DNA of 64,000 nt from Eudromia elegans (lineage: Eukaryota > Chordata > Aves > Tinamiformes > Tinamidae). Position numbers and translations under genes: made by a program. Below, in pieces: positions 40,376-52,990 of this stretch. Each line of letters opens with the position of its first letter. Within the stretch, counting starts at the first letter, position 1. The notes below the pieces were generated by a model. The model saw only the letters and a program-made list of their open reading frames with translations. It had not been told where the DNA came from and did no database searches. Location of the stretch: contig PTEX01000135.1 in assembly GCA_003342815.1 (NCBI GenBank), positions 248,001 through 312,000 of the forward strand, written 5' to 3'.

Positions 40376-40973
40376 GACTGCTCAGTAGGAGATTCTGAAA
40401 CACTTATTTGAGCAAATTTTGGACCTCCTTCTGCTCTACCCCCTTGCCTTTGCAAGATGTCCACTGTTGCCCATGTATCTTAAATCCTTCAGGCTACAGC
40501 ACTCCAGGAGCAGGGGTGGGGTTGATTCACATGCCAGTATTTTCCTCTGCTTTCTTCATCTAATCTCTTTCATGTAAACTAGGTGCATTTCTCTACAGAA
40601 GACAGTTCTGAAATAAAGTCCAGGGGTGACTGGAATCAAGCTTTTGTCTGTTAGTATTTTTATGGTTTAGTGTTTTGAAGCCTACTCAAATATTCTCAGA
40701 TCTTCTTCTCATACAATGCCTATCTTCTGTAGCAGTATAAAAACAAGTGCATGTTACCAGAGATTTGCAGAGATGGAAAATTAATCATTAAATATGTCTA
40801 TATTCACATTTTTGAGAAAATACTTTAAACACTAACACTTCATTGTTAGTATCAGTAGCAACCATTTCTTATGTGATTCTTCCTCACTGATCAACGCAAG
40901 GCACAGCTAAGCTACCAAGGGACTCATAACTTAAATGCAAAATGAGAAATCACAGGTTAATACAGAGAAAGTC

Positions 40974-41008
40974 AAAAAAAAAAAAAGAAAAGAAAAGAAG
41001 AACAAAAG
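40974..41008 (+). repeat. A-rich/(AAAAG)n tract
   Basis: A13 followed by aaaag-type units (gaaaagaaaagaagaac). The 60-codon frame through it is low complexity, not a gene. Confidence 0.8.
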
Positions 41009-43989
41009 ATTTATCATCTACAGTTATGTAAGTGGTGGTTTAGGAGAGAAGAAAGCTTGCAAAGAGGAGTCAGAAACCACCGCATCTATGCAAAGAAAGA
41101 GCAAGCACAAGCACTGAACATACAACCCATAGTTTTGTAGGTATCTTCTATCCCATATAATCGTGGCAAAGAAATAAAGTCAATGTACAATATGACACAT
41201 CTGTCCTGTTTTCATGTCTATATCATTTGGCAGCTCAATTTTGGATTAATTTTCCTGTTGCTTTGTAACACCTTTTCTGGTGTTTACTTCTCAAAGGCAA
41301 AGCTCTTCATCCTGTTTTCTCACCATAATCCTTTCCTTCTCCTCTTTTTACTTGTTTTCACTTGGAAAGCAGTACAGGTAACAGCCTGACTCATTTAGAA
41401 GATTAACACCAAAGAATACTACAAATTGAACATGTCCTATATAACTTTCTCTGATGCCTAATGTATTTAAGACACATTATGAGAAAACTTGGTAAATACA
41501 AATACAAATTTTCTTCCACTTGCAACTTCTGTGTGCTGAAAAACAGTCACATCTCATCTTATTTAATATGTATTTTTGTCTATGTATATTATCTTGGAAA
41601 TGGTTAAGATTTTGGCTTGGAAATTCTCTCAGTGATGAAATTGCCATATTTTAAACAGTGTTTAAAAGACATTCAGTTGTTTTTCCTATGTGGTATTAAG
41701 ACACACAATGGCACACAATAAATTAAGCACACAGTAAATTAGGTTTATAGTACATGGCAAAAGTTGTTTCTTTCTCAGATGCAATTACTTGTTCTGGTGA
41801 ATATTAGCTACTCCATGCTCAGTACTACACTTCCTTCTAAGAACAGGAATCTCATCTCTCCCTATATGATGTGTTGTAAATTTTGATCCATGGGGTAATC
41901 TTTTAAATGTCTCATATTCAGCCTGACTAGTTTCAAGGTGAACTTGTTATCTGCTGGTCCCTACATTTTCTTTTTTTGTTTAAGTCTGGCAAATCAAAAT
42001 TTTGACTATTTCTGCCAAATGACTCTATTATATAATTCTCAATGTTACGGACAAATCTTAGATGACTGTTGATAGGTTTAGATCATTTTATACTGCACCT
42101 TGTATTTTGCATTGTATGCTTGTCTCTGCTGTCAGAGTTATTTAGATTATTTCTTTCCACTTTGCTTCTATAAGCAAAAAGCTAATTTATTATTTACATG
42201 ATGATAAGCAATCTTTGACTTTGAGTAAGAGCATTGATTAAATTCTACTTATCTCACAATCCAAAGTTTAGAAGTGGGAGGTTTAAGATGTTACAAGGCA
42301 AGGAAAATTTTCCATTAAGAGTATTAAAATTATCTATCTTTTTCCTGCACAAATTTCACTACATTAAAAAAATGGCTTTGGCTATATAGTGAAAACAGAA
42401 TAACAGTGTCCAGTGATTGATACTAGACACCGTAAAGACTAGACACCATTGTTTGTATTTTTTAGATTCTGAGCTTGCCAAATGAACAGATATGAGAAAT
42501 CTCACCTTTGGCAAGTGAACCCCCTTTCTTACAAACATCTTTCAAATACCAACTTTACTCTTTCTCTGTTGTAATTCACTGAACATCTAATCTCTCCTAA
42601 TCATTAATCATTGATCACCTGTTTCACTCAGACAGGTTGGGCTTACAGCTGCATTCAGTTTCACATGACAAACAGCTGGGTAGTATTATCAGATCCTCTA
42701 AGTTACAGTCTTCTTAGGCACAAGATGTTTCTGCTTTTATTTTTCTTCAGATTTTTGTTGATGAGAATCACAACAGCCCTGAACTAAGCAGCCAGACCAG
42801 AGCTGAGTCTACACCAATGTTATAAGGAAGTTCTGCAATATTTAAAGAGCACCTACAGACCTTTCATTTGATTACAGTTACTGTTCCTTGGATCTCAGGT
42901 ATGAAAGCAGAAATAAATAATGAGAAAAGAACATTTGGTGGAAAAATATTGCCCTAGCTTTCACTAAATACACTTGGGCAAATGAAAAAGGATGATTGGA
43001 ATTTATCTTCCACCAATACAATCTCTCAAGTGCTAAACTAATTAGGGAAGTTAAACCATTGACGTCAGGATTGTGCTTTACTGAGACTGTCTTGGATGCT
43101 GACTACAGCTTCTAATATTTTCCTTTCCGGTAGAGTTTAATTCTAGCTCATCTGTAATATAAAAAAAATCTTGTCTCTTTACTGGCATGGTTTAATAAAT
43201 AAATTGATTTATTATTATTCATTATCATTTCCTGCAACTGTCCTATCAAATTTATACTTTGTACTAATACATATGGGATCTTCTCATTAAGTACTGATTT
43301 CTGCTCAAGCTTAAGTCACTATAACAAAATTTAAGTACATATTTAAGTATGTTCTAAAATAAGCACTGTGTGTGCCTGTCATCTCAACTCTCTTGCCCAG
43401 TGGTCAATGTGATCATCAAATCAGGTACCATAAGAAAAACATTCATGTCTTTTCTAGTCTGTATACAACAGGAATTATATAAAATAAATTATATAAAAAA
43501 ATATGCACGATGACTCAGTAACACTGTTCTGTATTTCCTTACTCTAATTCAGCAGGAATATGCTTAAATCCATCATTACTTTCAATAGTATGAAAGTGCA
43601 ATGCTGTTAAACTGTTTTGTGTCTGGTTTATTATTTATATGAAGGTATTACTACCTTCACATGGGAAGCCAAGTGAAGACTTTCACTAATTAGACTTTTT
43701 TTCTGTAGTTCACCAGGTATTGCTCAACAACTCCCTTGATGTTCCTATGGCACCAGTGGTCTCTCATCCAGTGCTAGTCAAGCCTCCAATGGGTCAGCTT
43801 TAGGAGCAGAGCAAAGAGGATGGAGTCATTATTGGGTGGTTCCAGGCACTAGTGAGAGGCAGGGAATGTCTATTCCCAGTGTTGTTTTCCTCCATGTTAA
43901 TTCATCCACATTTCAACCTGACGTTACCTACAGCCCACCATTTTAAAAACCCACTGTACATTTCAATAACGTCACGTATTTCATCACAG

Positions 43990-44176
43990 GATTCAAAAGC
44001 TTCAGTCAGCGTGATTGCTCCCCAGCTGTAAACTCTCTACTCCTGGAGGTTTTTAAGACCCACTGGGACAAAGCTGTAAGTGACCTGGTCTGATCTAATA
44101 GCTGACCCTGCTCTAAGCAGGAGGCTGGACTACAGATAACTTAATATCCCTCCCAACCCGAGTGGTTCTCTGAATG
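43990..44176 (+). mobile_element. CR1 LINE 3'-terminal fragment
   Basis: In CR1 sense order: ctcctggaggtttttaagac, ctgtaagtgacctggtctga, tagctgaccctgctctaagc, aggaggctggactacagat, and ccctcccaacccgagtggtt ctctga. This is the last ~150 bp of CR1. The left boundary is uncertain. Confidence 0.85.
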
Positions 44177-44604
44177 CAGCACAGGACACACCTGAACAAG
44201 CTCCTCACCAAACTCTACTGTCATATTTTTCTGCATTTCATGATGTCACAGCTCTCTGTGGATTTCCGTATGTCAACCATTTGCTAATTCCACAGACACA
44301 CCGATATCTAATCAAGAGCATCAAGTGCCTCCCAGGATGTAGATAAGCATACATATAAGAGCTTCTAGCTACCTCCGTAAGAGTAGCTACTTGATTTTTC
44401 AGGATAGCTACAAGGATCAGTGAGAAGCAGAATCATGAAGAATGGTTAGTGTGTATCCTTTTGTACCCGTTATATCAAACACCCTTATCCAAAGAAAACA
44501 GAAGATGTTCAGTGCCTGCTTGCTCTTATTAAGAATTTACAAACACATTACTAGAGCCAGTAACATTGGTACAGTGAGGCCTGGGGCAGGGGCCAAAATG
44601 TTGC

Positions 44605-44825
44605 AAAAGACTCCACAACCCCTCCGAGCAACCAGCTCCTGGGCCTGTCACCCTCACAGTCGAGAAGATTTCCTCGACTTCAGGTGGAACTTGCTGTTTT
44701 TCAGTTTGTGCCTGTTGTTTCTCATCCTGTCGATGGACACCCCTAAAAACATTCTGGCAGCCTCCCTTAAGATATTTATATAGATCATAAGATCTCATTT
44801 CAGTCTTCTCTTCTCCAGGTCATTC
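44605..44825 (-). mobile_element. CR1 LINE fragment lacking its 3' terminus
   Basis: The plus strand is the complement of CR1: ccacaacccctccgagcaac, ggcctgtcaccctcacagt, ggtggaacttgctgtttttc, agtttgtgcctgttg, and tcagtcttctcttctccagg. It begins about where the opposite-strand copy at 43990-44176 stops in consensus terms. The plus-strand frame at 44442-44783 and the minus-strand frame at 44529-44798 both run through it and are not genes. Confidence 0.85.
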
Positions 44826-47800
44826 TTTAGCTACAGTGAAATGCCAGGAGAAAATGATAGGTTTTTATTGTAAGAACAAGCCTTGATGAGAAATACTTTT
44901 TAAACTTTAACAGCAACAACAGCATTGCTGAACCTATTTGTTCTTTTTCAGAGAGACCCATTTCTTAGTTATTCCTTTCAAATTGCTCATAAGAGTAATT
45001 ATATTTTGACAGGAGAATGTTTAGACCTTCAGAAGCACCCAATGTATAAGAATGGGCAGTGCTAAATGTGATGGAAAAAGCAGAATCTTTAAGTCTGCGT
45101 CAGTGAACATCAACATATAGGGAATAAACAGTCAGTGAGCACACATAATGTATCACTGCCACCACTACCAGCTCAAATCCGTGCAGTTGTAACAGACAAA
45201 GCTGATCTGCCTGATTATAATTCTGGGAAAATTAGTTGTTGTCACCAGTAGAGCAGAATTTGAATAATAAATTTTGGTGCAGATCATGATTTGCACTTCC
45301 TGTTCATTTAGAAGGGCATTACAACAGCTGTTTTTCTCACCAAAAGCAGCTGGCTGGTGATATTATTTTTCAATTAATGACAGTGCACTTTGAATGGATT
45401 ACAGCATGCAGATACAAAAACAATGACAACTACTGAAAGAAATTAAGCAGTATAACAAAGTAGGTTTGGGTTTCCATTTAATTGGAGGGTAGGGAAAGTC
45501 AGAGATGCAATATAAGCTTCTGAACACAGAAATTTCTATAAGCTGAAGGCTCTCAACACAATCTAGGACATACTGGGAGAATGAATCAAGCAAAAGCCAG
45601 AATTAAGGAAGTATGCAAGGAGTAAAGTTTCAAGAGTCTTAAGAAGCAGCATTGTGAAAAACCTAGAGGGATATTTTTATTTTTAAACAAAAATGTAATT
45701 TTACACCAAATCCTTAAGTGAACAGAGATTTAATTGAGTTATTTAGAATTGCCATTGTTGTTTTATCTCTTTGCATTGTATGTGCACTAAGCTAAGCCGT
45801 GTAATTCTGCACTTAGTTGAGCATGGAAGTTAAGCCTTTCAGTTTTGCCTTTCAAATGAGAACAGAGAAAGAGATGATACAAAAAAAAAGTATTATGTTA
45901 AAGGAGAAAATCTCACTGCAGTCACCCTTGCCTGGCCAAAAGTGATGAACTCCATTTCATATTTCCACTTTCATTTTATGCTAGGTGTGGAAAACATATC
46001 TGAATATGTTTATTGCAGGAATATAAGAGGGGAGATCTATATGTATCAGATTTCAAGCCCTAACGCATTCTTCACTTGCAAAATGAGGAGCAATTTGTAA
46101 AGACAACTCTACTTCTGTATGCTTCCACATCTCCAACTTTTTCTGAAATCAGTTATTAAGTCTTTAACCATATCAGAAACAAGGATCTGACCTGGGGAAC
46201 TAAAGATTCTTTTGCATGTATGTGACTTAGAAACTATATGACAATCAGTAACCTATGCTCTCCCCCCAGCCATGAGTGAATACGTTTAAATCTCAGGTCT
46301 TTATTTTTCCTTTTTCATTCTATCTTGTTCTGCTTTGTGCTCCCTTTTCCAAACACAAAGCAAGAGAGCACATTTAAGTAACATTCATTGGTGCATTGAT
46401 AGATATGGGTGATAAAAATCTGACATTTCTGACCCAGTCCCAATTGTCTTTTTTTTTTTTTCCCACAAAACCAGATTCTTGCAGTTGGTGAAATTAGGTT
46501 TAATCTCTCTCTCTGAACATTAATATGACCTTCATTACCACAGTATCTAAGTCCCTTCCCCAAGAATTTTAAAATAGAAATGATAAAGTTTCTCTTTTCT
46601 GTTTCAGCTTGTAGGAGGAACAGCCTGATTAGTAACTACCTACATATAAAAGAAAGGAGCCTAAGAGAACGAGTGTGGGAGCATAAAATTGCTAAAACAG
46701 AAAAGCCAAGTTACATGCTTTGCATTTCAGCTCCTGACAGAACGTGTTATCAGTGGACAGTCTTATGTAATATGAGAATGAGATTTGCAGAGAAGAAAAA
46801 GCTCGATTCAAATATCTATATCCCAGCTGGGAAACAGGCTAATCAGGAATTTTCAGCAAAACATTTTTCCCTAGATAATGCCAGTCTGCTGTTTTGTACT
46901 TGCTGCACATTTAACATTGATAATGTCAGTGAAAAGGGGGGAAAATTTTGTTTAACATCAAGAGAAAAATGACAGAGGATTCAATTATCAGAACCCTCTC
47001 ATATCTCCATTCTCTGCTCCCTTGGTGCTGAAGCGCGGTGAAGGGTCAGCTCTTGTCTTTATCCTTCATACTCAGCTGGTAAAGTCACCGCAGGCAGGAC
47101 ATCTATCCTGAATGGAACACAACACCATAGCTGAAATTATGGGATCGAGACAAAAACTGGGAAAGAAACTGAAGAACCAGACACAGATGGGCAGTTTGTA
47201 GACTCAGCACAACACAAGTGGCAACAGGCTGTGAAGAACTTCTGGTGTTCTCCAGAGCCAGTGCTATAGAAATGCCAGGTAGTTCTTCTGGAGCCTCCAA
47301 CTTACTGGCTCCAGGCTCCCTGAGTAACTGGGAAAGCAACTTTCCATGGAAAGGAAAGCGCAGACATGATGTTTTATGCTATGCATGTCTGTAAAGCTTT
47401 ATCTCATTTCCACATCAGTTAAGGAAGTGAAGTTTGGGCTTCACTTTGGGCTCTCTGCTCTCCTCACTTAAAAAGCATCTCAAGGAGGCTCTGAAAACCT
47501 GGGAAGTGGCTTGCAAAAGGAAAAGGCAGTTGTATAATATGGCAAAACCAGAACTTTCTCCCTGACACACGCAAATTGAGAGATGAAAAAAACACAAAAA
47601 AAGTACTATGCATTTTTTGTCACTTGACCATTCACCATTCAAAAAAGTCTACCACCTTTCAAAAAATAATATATAACAGTTCCAGTGGGACTTATATTCA
47701 TTTTAGCATTCCTCACAATGTACTTCACTATAGTTTATTTGCAGTTTGTTCCACAAAGCTAACGAGCTTTGTCTTCCTGCTGCTTTCCTAGGGAATGTGC

Positions 47801-48565
47801 TTCTGGTCTGCAAAAGCATGGAAGGTTCTGACCACTGAGGAAAATGGAAAGTCAACAGATTTTAAAACCATCCACAGCTCTATCTTTGTTTCGGTCTTCT
47901 CTGATCTGTGTGCTTTCCAGTCACATCACTCATCTTACAGTTTGATGTCTCTTCACCCAGTTGTTATACTGAATTTATGCAGAAATTAATATACCCAAGT
48001 ATTCTCATATTTTCAAGAGAAAAAACTATAGATATCTATGACTTTTATGACACATTCCTCCTGTGAATGCTAAATTAGGGGGTTTTTTTCCTAATTACAG
48101 CATATGGAAAATACCATCTCATTTTTCCAAACACTTGATATTCCAGATGTCACGTAACTTTAGAAACACTTATTAAATATATGCCAGAAATGCACTGAAG
48201 TAGTTATTCTTTATATTAGATTCCAAAGAAACACTATGTCAATTATTTCCTTTTACACATCCAACATATTTCCCCCTAACCAGTAGAGATACTTTCAATG
48301 CTAATCTTCAGTTTTAACCCAAGAAAAGACAACAGAATAACCCAAACTTCCCAAACCAAAAACACTGAAAACGTTCCCCTAAACAGAAAATGAAGAATCA
48401 CCACAAGTAGAGCAAAACATTCCAATGTTCTCAAGAATTTACTTACAGTAAACAAAACATTTTATTAATCAGATTAGTCTAATCATTACATAGCAAATTC
48501 CAATAACTGCATGTGTCAAAGGAGTGATTATGTGATGCCTTACAGCGCTGGCACGGATAACACTC
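44826..48565. other. Intronic DNA with nothing recognised
   Basis: AT-rich. The 130-codon plus-strand frame at 46580-46972 shows no domain and has no evidence of splicing. No repeat family is identified. Confidence 0.55.
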
Positions 48566-48583
48566 AAAAAAAAAAAAAAAAAA
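48566..48583 (-). promoter_or_regulatory. T18 (U18) tract just downstream of the TM2-exon donor
   Basis: On the plus strand this is an uninterrupted run of 18 A, which is U18 in the GPR158 transcript. It spans intron positions +24 to +41 after the 48606 donor. U-rich tracts just downstream of 5' splice sites are the known binding context of TIA1/TIAL1, which help recruit U1 snRNP. The run is seen directly; a role in inclusion of the short 69-nt exon is inference. It may simply be a slippage-prone homopolymer. Confidence 0.4.
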
Positions 48584-48606
48584 GAAACAGTCGTAGTCCA
48601 ACTTAC

Positions 48607-48675
48607 CGGGAAGTACAGCAGGAGTGATCCAAAAAGAATGGTTTCCAAAAGAACCAGCCCTGAAGCCCTGATACT
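48607..48675 (-). CDS. GPR158: GPR158 internal exon encoding transmembrane helix 2
   Basis: This is an internal coding exon of an orphan class C receptor that couples to RGS7-Gbeta5 in neurons and has been reported as a metabotropic glycine receptor at the plasma membrane. Seen directly: the reverse strand reads a pyrimidine-rich acceptor ending in ccctag, then 69 bases (23 codons, phase 0 at both ends), then a donor gtaagt. The translation starts SIRASGLVLLETILFGS and ends LLLYFP, a hydrophobic helix. From recall of the family, this matches the GPR158 segment that follows FRKAK and precedes VVILYFEP, covering TM2. The exon is in frame with the exon at 23777-23886. A T18 tract (in the sense of the transcript) begins 24 nt after the donor. 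The paralogue GPR179 is the main alternative and is less likely given the residues of the next exon. I recognised this by memory of the family, not by alignment. Confidence 0.93.
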
Positions 48676-48707
48676 CTAGGGAACAAAAACAGAAAAGAAC
48701 ACAAATC
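48676..48707 (-). promoter_or_regulatory. 3' splice acceptor of the TM2 exon
   Basis: On the reverse strand the intron ends gtgttcttttctgtttttgt followed by tccctag directly before the first exon base. This is a long, nearly uninterrupted pyrimidine tract with a CAG-like (tag) acceptor, which should be efficient. Confidence 0.85.
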
Positions 48708-51059
48708 ATTAGACGACCCTCCACGTGCACAATTTAGATGCAAGGCTCTTTGTGGAAGGCACCTGTACTTTTACCAGCATAACATCTCCACAGTAATATT
48801 AGTACAGTATTAAGCTGTCTGCCATATTAGCACATATAGAGAATATTCCATATTCTTTAATTCACAGGCAAATTACAATAGTTTGTGTTTTACAATATCC
48901 GACCTCAAAAATCATCCTTTTTCATGTTAAATATTATTTGACACACATGGCTGGAATATATTTTGAAACTGCTACATTGTTCTCAAGTTTGAAGAAGTGG
49001 AGATCATGGTAATTACAAATAAGAATTGAAATACAAACTTTATTCTATGCCATTTAAATTTCAAGAAGTCCTTCACATATTTTGACCCGCCTATTTATAT
49101 TTATGAGTTGGCTTCAATAGTAAACGTGTAGGTTATTCATACATACTCAGTACAGAACATGCTCTTAGCTTGATTTTTTTCTCCAAAATTTGTAGAAAGA
49201 TGTTGATTCAGACATTAAATTGTCAAGATTCTAAAATATTGTGCCATTTTCTCACTGATTCTAATGCAGTCTCTGTCACAGTTTTCTCACACTTTAAAAT
49301 CAAACGAAATCAATTCTTTTTTCTTGCTATCAGGCTTATTCCAGTAAGTTTAATGACTTATTTAATGACTGCACACCTACAGCTTATATTAGAAGATAAA
49401 ATATTAACACTGCATTGCTTTCTTTTAACCAACTACTTTCCTTTGACATCGCTCTTTACACTATTCTGGAAAAACACATTGTTTTCCTAACCACAAGCAA
49501 TGCAGTCTAATAGGGAGGTAATGAAAGCTTTGACAAAAATCTTTTCCTTTCACTTCCCATCACTAAATCTTATGAACTGATATTGGTGGTTCATGGCAAT
49601 CCTTTTGATGGTTATAGATGGGAGAAGTTTAGCTTTTACATATAAGGCAATCATTTCAAATCCAGGATTCATATTTCTTCATTAATTTTTTCATTTACTT
49701 TTACAATTTTTGATGTTCTTAATACAGGCTGAAGGGCATGCAGCAAATTCTCATGGAGTCCTTCTAGCATAAGCCAATTATGTGGCTACCTAATTTCTCA
49801 TTATGGTGACATTTTGCACTGAAGCTTGCCCAGAGCTTGCATATTGACTGAGACATCACCAACATCCAGCATAGGTAGCCAACTCAAAAGTGCACGTCTG
49901 TGCTAAGGACTTTTTTAAAGACCTGGACTTAATTAAAATAATTAACACCTGGACTGAGGATTAGGAACATTTTTCAACAGGTCTTGAGATGATACTAGTG
50001 ACTATTTGGTCATACCACGATCCAAGCCCCTGAATGGTTTGAGTCCAGTCTATAAGACAACAGCCAGCAGGTGATCACTAACACCAGTGTTTTATCCTCA
50101 TGTCACTTGGAGCCACATTCCTATGGGATTTCAGATAACTGTGACACTGTGCTCTACATATGCAGTTCTGGATATAGTATCAGTGTTTTTAATTTGGCTG
50201 TGGTTTCTGTACAAACTCTGCCTGGTTTGCCATAGTCTAGGGAACAAACATGCACTGCAAGCTACATGAGACCCTTTCAGTAGAAGATTATGCTCTGTGT
50301 GCTCCACAACTGACAGTCGTGTTTGCTGCCACAAGATACATCATGGTGAAAGAGCCAGTGCAAAGAGGCAGCGATAGATTTTTTCTACCAGGGTTTCACC
50401 AGTTCTTTCCAACCTTTAAACAGTGAAAACAGAAGATGTCAGTACTAAGGCCCATAAAATTAAATATATTAAATTAACTTCATAAAATGACTTTCTAAAA
50501 TGATTTAAATATTTTACTGGTGAGTGGTTAGCTAAATTTGAATCCTTCTAAACAAATCTTGTCCTTACAGATATCAGTGCTCTGAATTCTCATCTCGATC
50601 AGGTTTAATGATGAAGCACCAGAAAATCATGAAGCCTTTAAGACAGTGCCTTGCACAATGTAACCATGCTGTATTCCTCCTCTGCATAATCTTTTTCTGA
50701 AGGTGCTGTGTTATATAATCACTTCCCTCTATTCTACGGTATTAACATTCATATTCTGTGTGAAGTTAGCATCTAATTGCTTTTGCATATAACATCAGGG
50801 AATACAGTGTGTGAAAGCATACTGATGTGTTTATTTTCACCAAGTTTAACAGAATGCAGGCTAAAAAATTTAAATTCTGCCTTTTTTTTCCTTTCTTGAA
50901 AGTATATTTTAAGACTCATACAGTGACACACAAGTGTTTAGGAACAGAAAAAGAGCTATGAAGAGTTTTCTAACTCTAGTGAGTAACAGACTCTGGTGTT
51001 CTGATTTCTGATGGGAATACATTATTCCTCCTTGTATCAGGAATAAACCTCCATGTGTG

Positions 51060-51210
51060 CCTGATGCTCTTATTCCCTACACCCACCATTAGAAAGTTCT
51101 TCCTAATATCCCTTTTTCCTGCAGTGCAAGTTCATGTTCTTTCTTGTTCTATCACTCATGAACATACAGACTTTTTCTTTTTTTGACAGCTATTCTTAGT
51201 GTATTTGCCA
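51060..51210 (-). mobile_element. Old CR1 LINE fragment
   Basis: The plus strand contains agaaagttcttcctaatatc cctttttcctgcagtgcaag ttcatg and cttgttctatcactcatgaac, which fits the complement of CR1 near its 3' end (the usual form is aagtttttcctaatatccaacctaaacctcc...). Divergence is high and the boundaries are uncertain. Confidence 0.5.
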
Positions 51211-52934
51211 ATCATTATTATGGATCCTCTTTCTAGACTTTTTCCATTTTCCCTTCACTTTTCCTTGTAGATTTTAATTTTAGACATTTAAAATTGAGGC
51301 TTCATATTAGGTCTCCATTTGCAAAACTATTCTGCCAGCAATTCCTATCTGGATCTGAGATACATTTCTAGCAGAAGCTTCCTGGAACTGATATGCTTCC
51401 ATAAAATATTTCTTAAAAAGGCAAACCAAAATACCACCAAATAGCTAAGATTTCCTTGCTTTCTGAGTAGAACACAATGCATGACTTAATAAGCGCTGAA
51501 ACTTGAAAATCGATCCACAAGCAGAGCTTATATTTACACTTTGACCACTGGGTTCCTGTAATGCAAAGCATTTGTTTCAGTTAACCAAATTAGAGTGCTT
51601 TTTATTTCCCTTTCAACAACTACATTTTCAGGTTGGGTAAAGCATAAACACAGTCTCAAATGCAAAAGGCTAGACAGCTGGTCACTGAAATGCCAGTGTC
51701 TGTTTTTTTAAGGTCATATAATCCAATTTCCCAGTGAGGTACCAAATTTGCCCAAGTCAGTCCTAAATTTATTTGGATAGATGTGCAACGCCACCCACCA
51801 GTCTGCCAAGGCTAGGATGGTCCAGCACCCCCTGCACAGTGTTTCCCCGTATAGGAGCCCTGATGCATTTCACCTAGAGGGACACTCCAGAGTGAGCACA
51901 CAAAGCACATATGCATATATGTATATCAAAAGACAAAACACAGCCCCCAAACCATTGACTCTGTACTTGCAAGTAATTCATGTGTTATAAGCATCCCTAA
52001 ACAACAGAGACCCAAAGGGATGATGACAGCCTCCTTTACAGCTCCTGCAGTAAAGCTATGTACTCTGATTTCTGTATGCAGTTGCATTCTACTCATTCAA
52101 ATAGCACTATAAAAATCAATACACAGAGACAATTTCCAAGCTTCCTTTCAGCAGACACCTCTTTTGTAATCCAGTATAACACCAAAAGGCTGGATGCCAG
52201 TTGTGAAAACATTAATCAGACTGTTTCCAGGTGACTTTCATTAAGAAGAGGCAGGAGTCTTCCCAATTAGCTTACAGTTGGAAAGTTTGAAGCCAATGAA
52301 TCACACACATTGCTTGTACAATTTAGAAACCTTTTATTTATAAAACAAAAAGTATAAATATTTTTATAACCTATAAATGATGGCATGAGTTGGCTCACAG
52401 CTCTAATGAAGATGTAACTTTAGTCTGAGCACGGCATAACTCAAAAGAATCCACCTCCCACAAAATACAACAGGAGAACCTCTACCATAGCACAGGTTAT
52501 ATGACTGGATCATAAAATACTACTGAACACTTCAGACATGCACGCTTTATTCACTCTTTATCCTGTATCGGTCAACACTCAAACAGCAGCAGCGTCTATC
52601 TTCTGTTTGGTTCAATACATCTGGGTATGAGGAACAGACAAGAAAACAGCTAATACCGGTTCCTACAGGGATGACAGAAATGATCCAAAAAAGCTGGTTG
52701 AAACCACTTCTGTGTGAATATCCTTCACAACAACGTCTTCGACTTCTCCTCACTGAGTGATTTTCCTAGGTGAAATGATCATAAGCTAACTCGCAGGGAT
52801 CAAGAATATAAGCCTTTCCAACATTTCTCCCGTAACAATAAATCAATCTCTGATTCACTTCTCACTTGTGCTCTGGTAGCAACCACTGCCCATGCTTTCT
52901 GACAATGCACTTCACTCTCCTGCTCTAAGGAAAG

Positions 52935-52990
52935 GGTGGCTTACAGAGCAGCACGGGAATTCAAACTCGAACCCAGGTCACGATCGTGCC
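52935..52990 (-). repeat. tRNA-like/SINE relic
   Basis: The reverse strand reads gacctgggttcgagtttgaa ttcccgtgctgctctgtaag, with a B-box-like GGTTCGAGTTT at 52963-52973. This resembles the B-box portion of MIR-type SINEs. A tRNA cloverleaf was not recovered. Family assignment is tentative. Confidence 0.35.

Larger units (their letters stand above)
25612..43989. other. Long intronic stretch, largely unassigned
   Basis: Contains the small repeats and CpG-rich patches listed separately. All open frames are under about 110 codons, commonly opposed on both strands (for example 35251-35571 minus and 44442-44783 plus just beyond), and none carries a recognisable domain. The three overlapping minus-strand frames at 28620-28903 reflect a GC-rich patch with few stop codons, not coding evidence. 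Confidence 0.5.
23887..48606 (-). other. GPR158: GPR158 intron between the TM2 and TM3 exons (24,720 bp)
   Basis: Both ends are seen directly: donor gtaagt at 48601-48606 and acceptor tag ending at 23887. The two exons are contiguous in the protein (YFP followed by VVILYFEP), so no constitutive exon is expected between them. Contents are CR1 fragments, homopolymers, two CpG-rich patches, and otherwise unassigned AT-rich DNA. Confidence 0.9.

Noticed and set aside
43915-43980. Two TGACGT half-CRE-like motifs about 45 bp apart
   Set aside because: Short motifs of this kind are expected by chance in 64 kb, and no other promoter feature is nearby.
52547-52753. Minus-strand frame with many cysteines, considered as a GPR158 cysteine-rich ectodomain exon
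   Set aside because: The cysteine spacing and residues do not match the expected GPR158 ectodomain segments, and no good splice-site pair brackets it.
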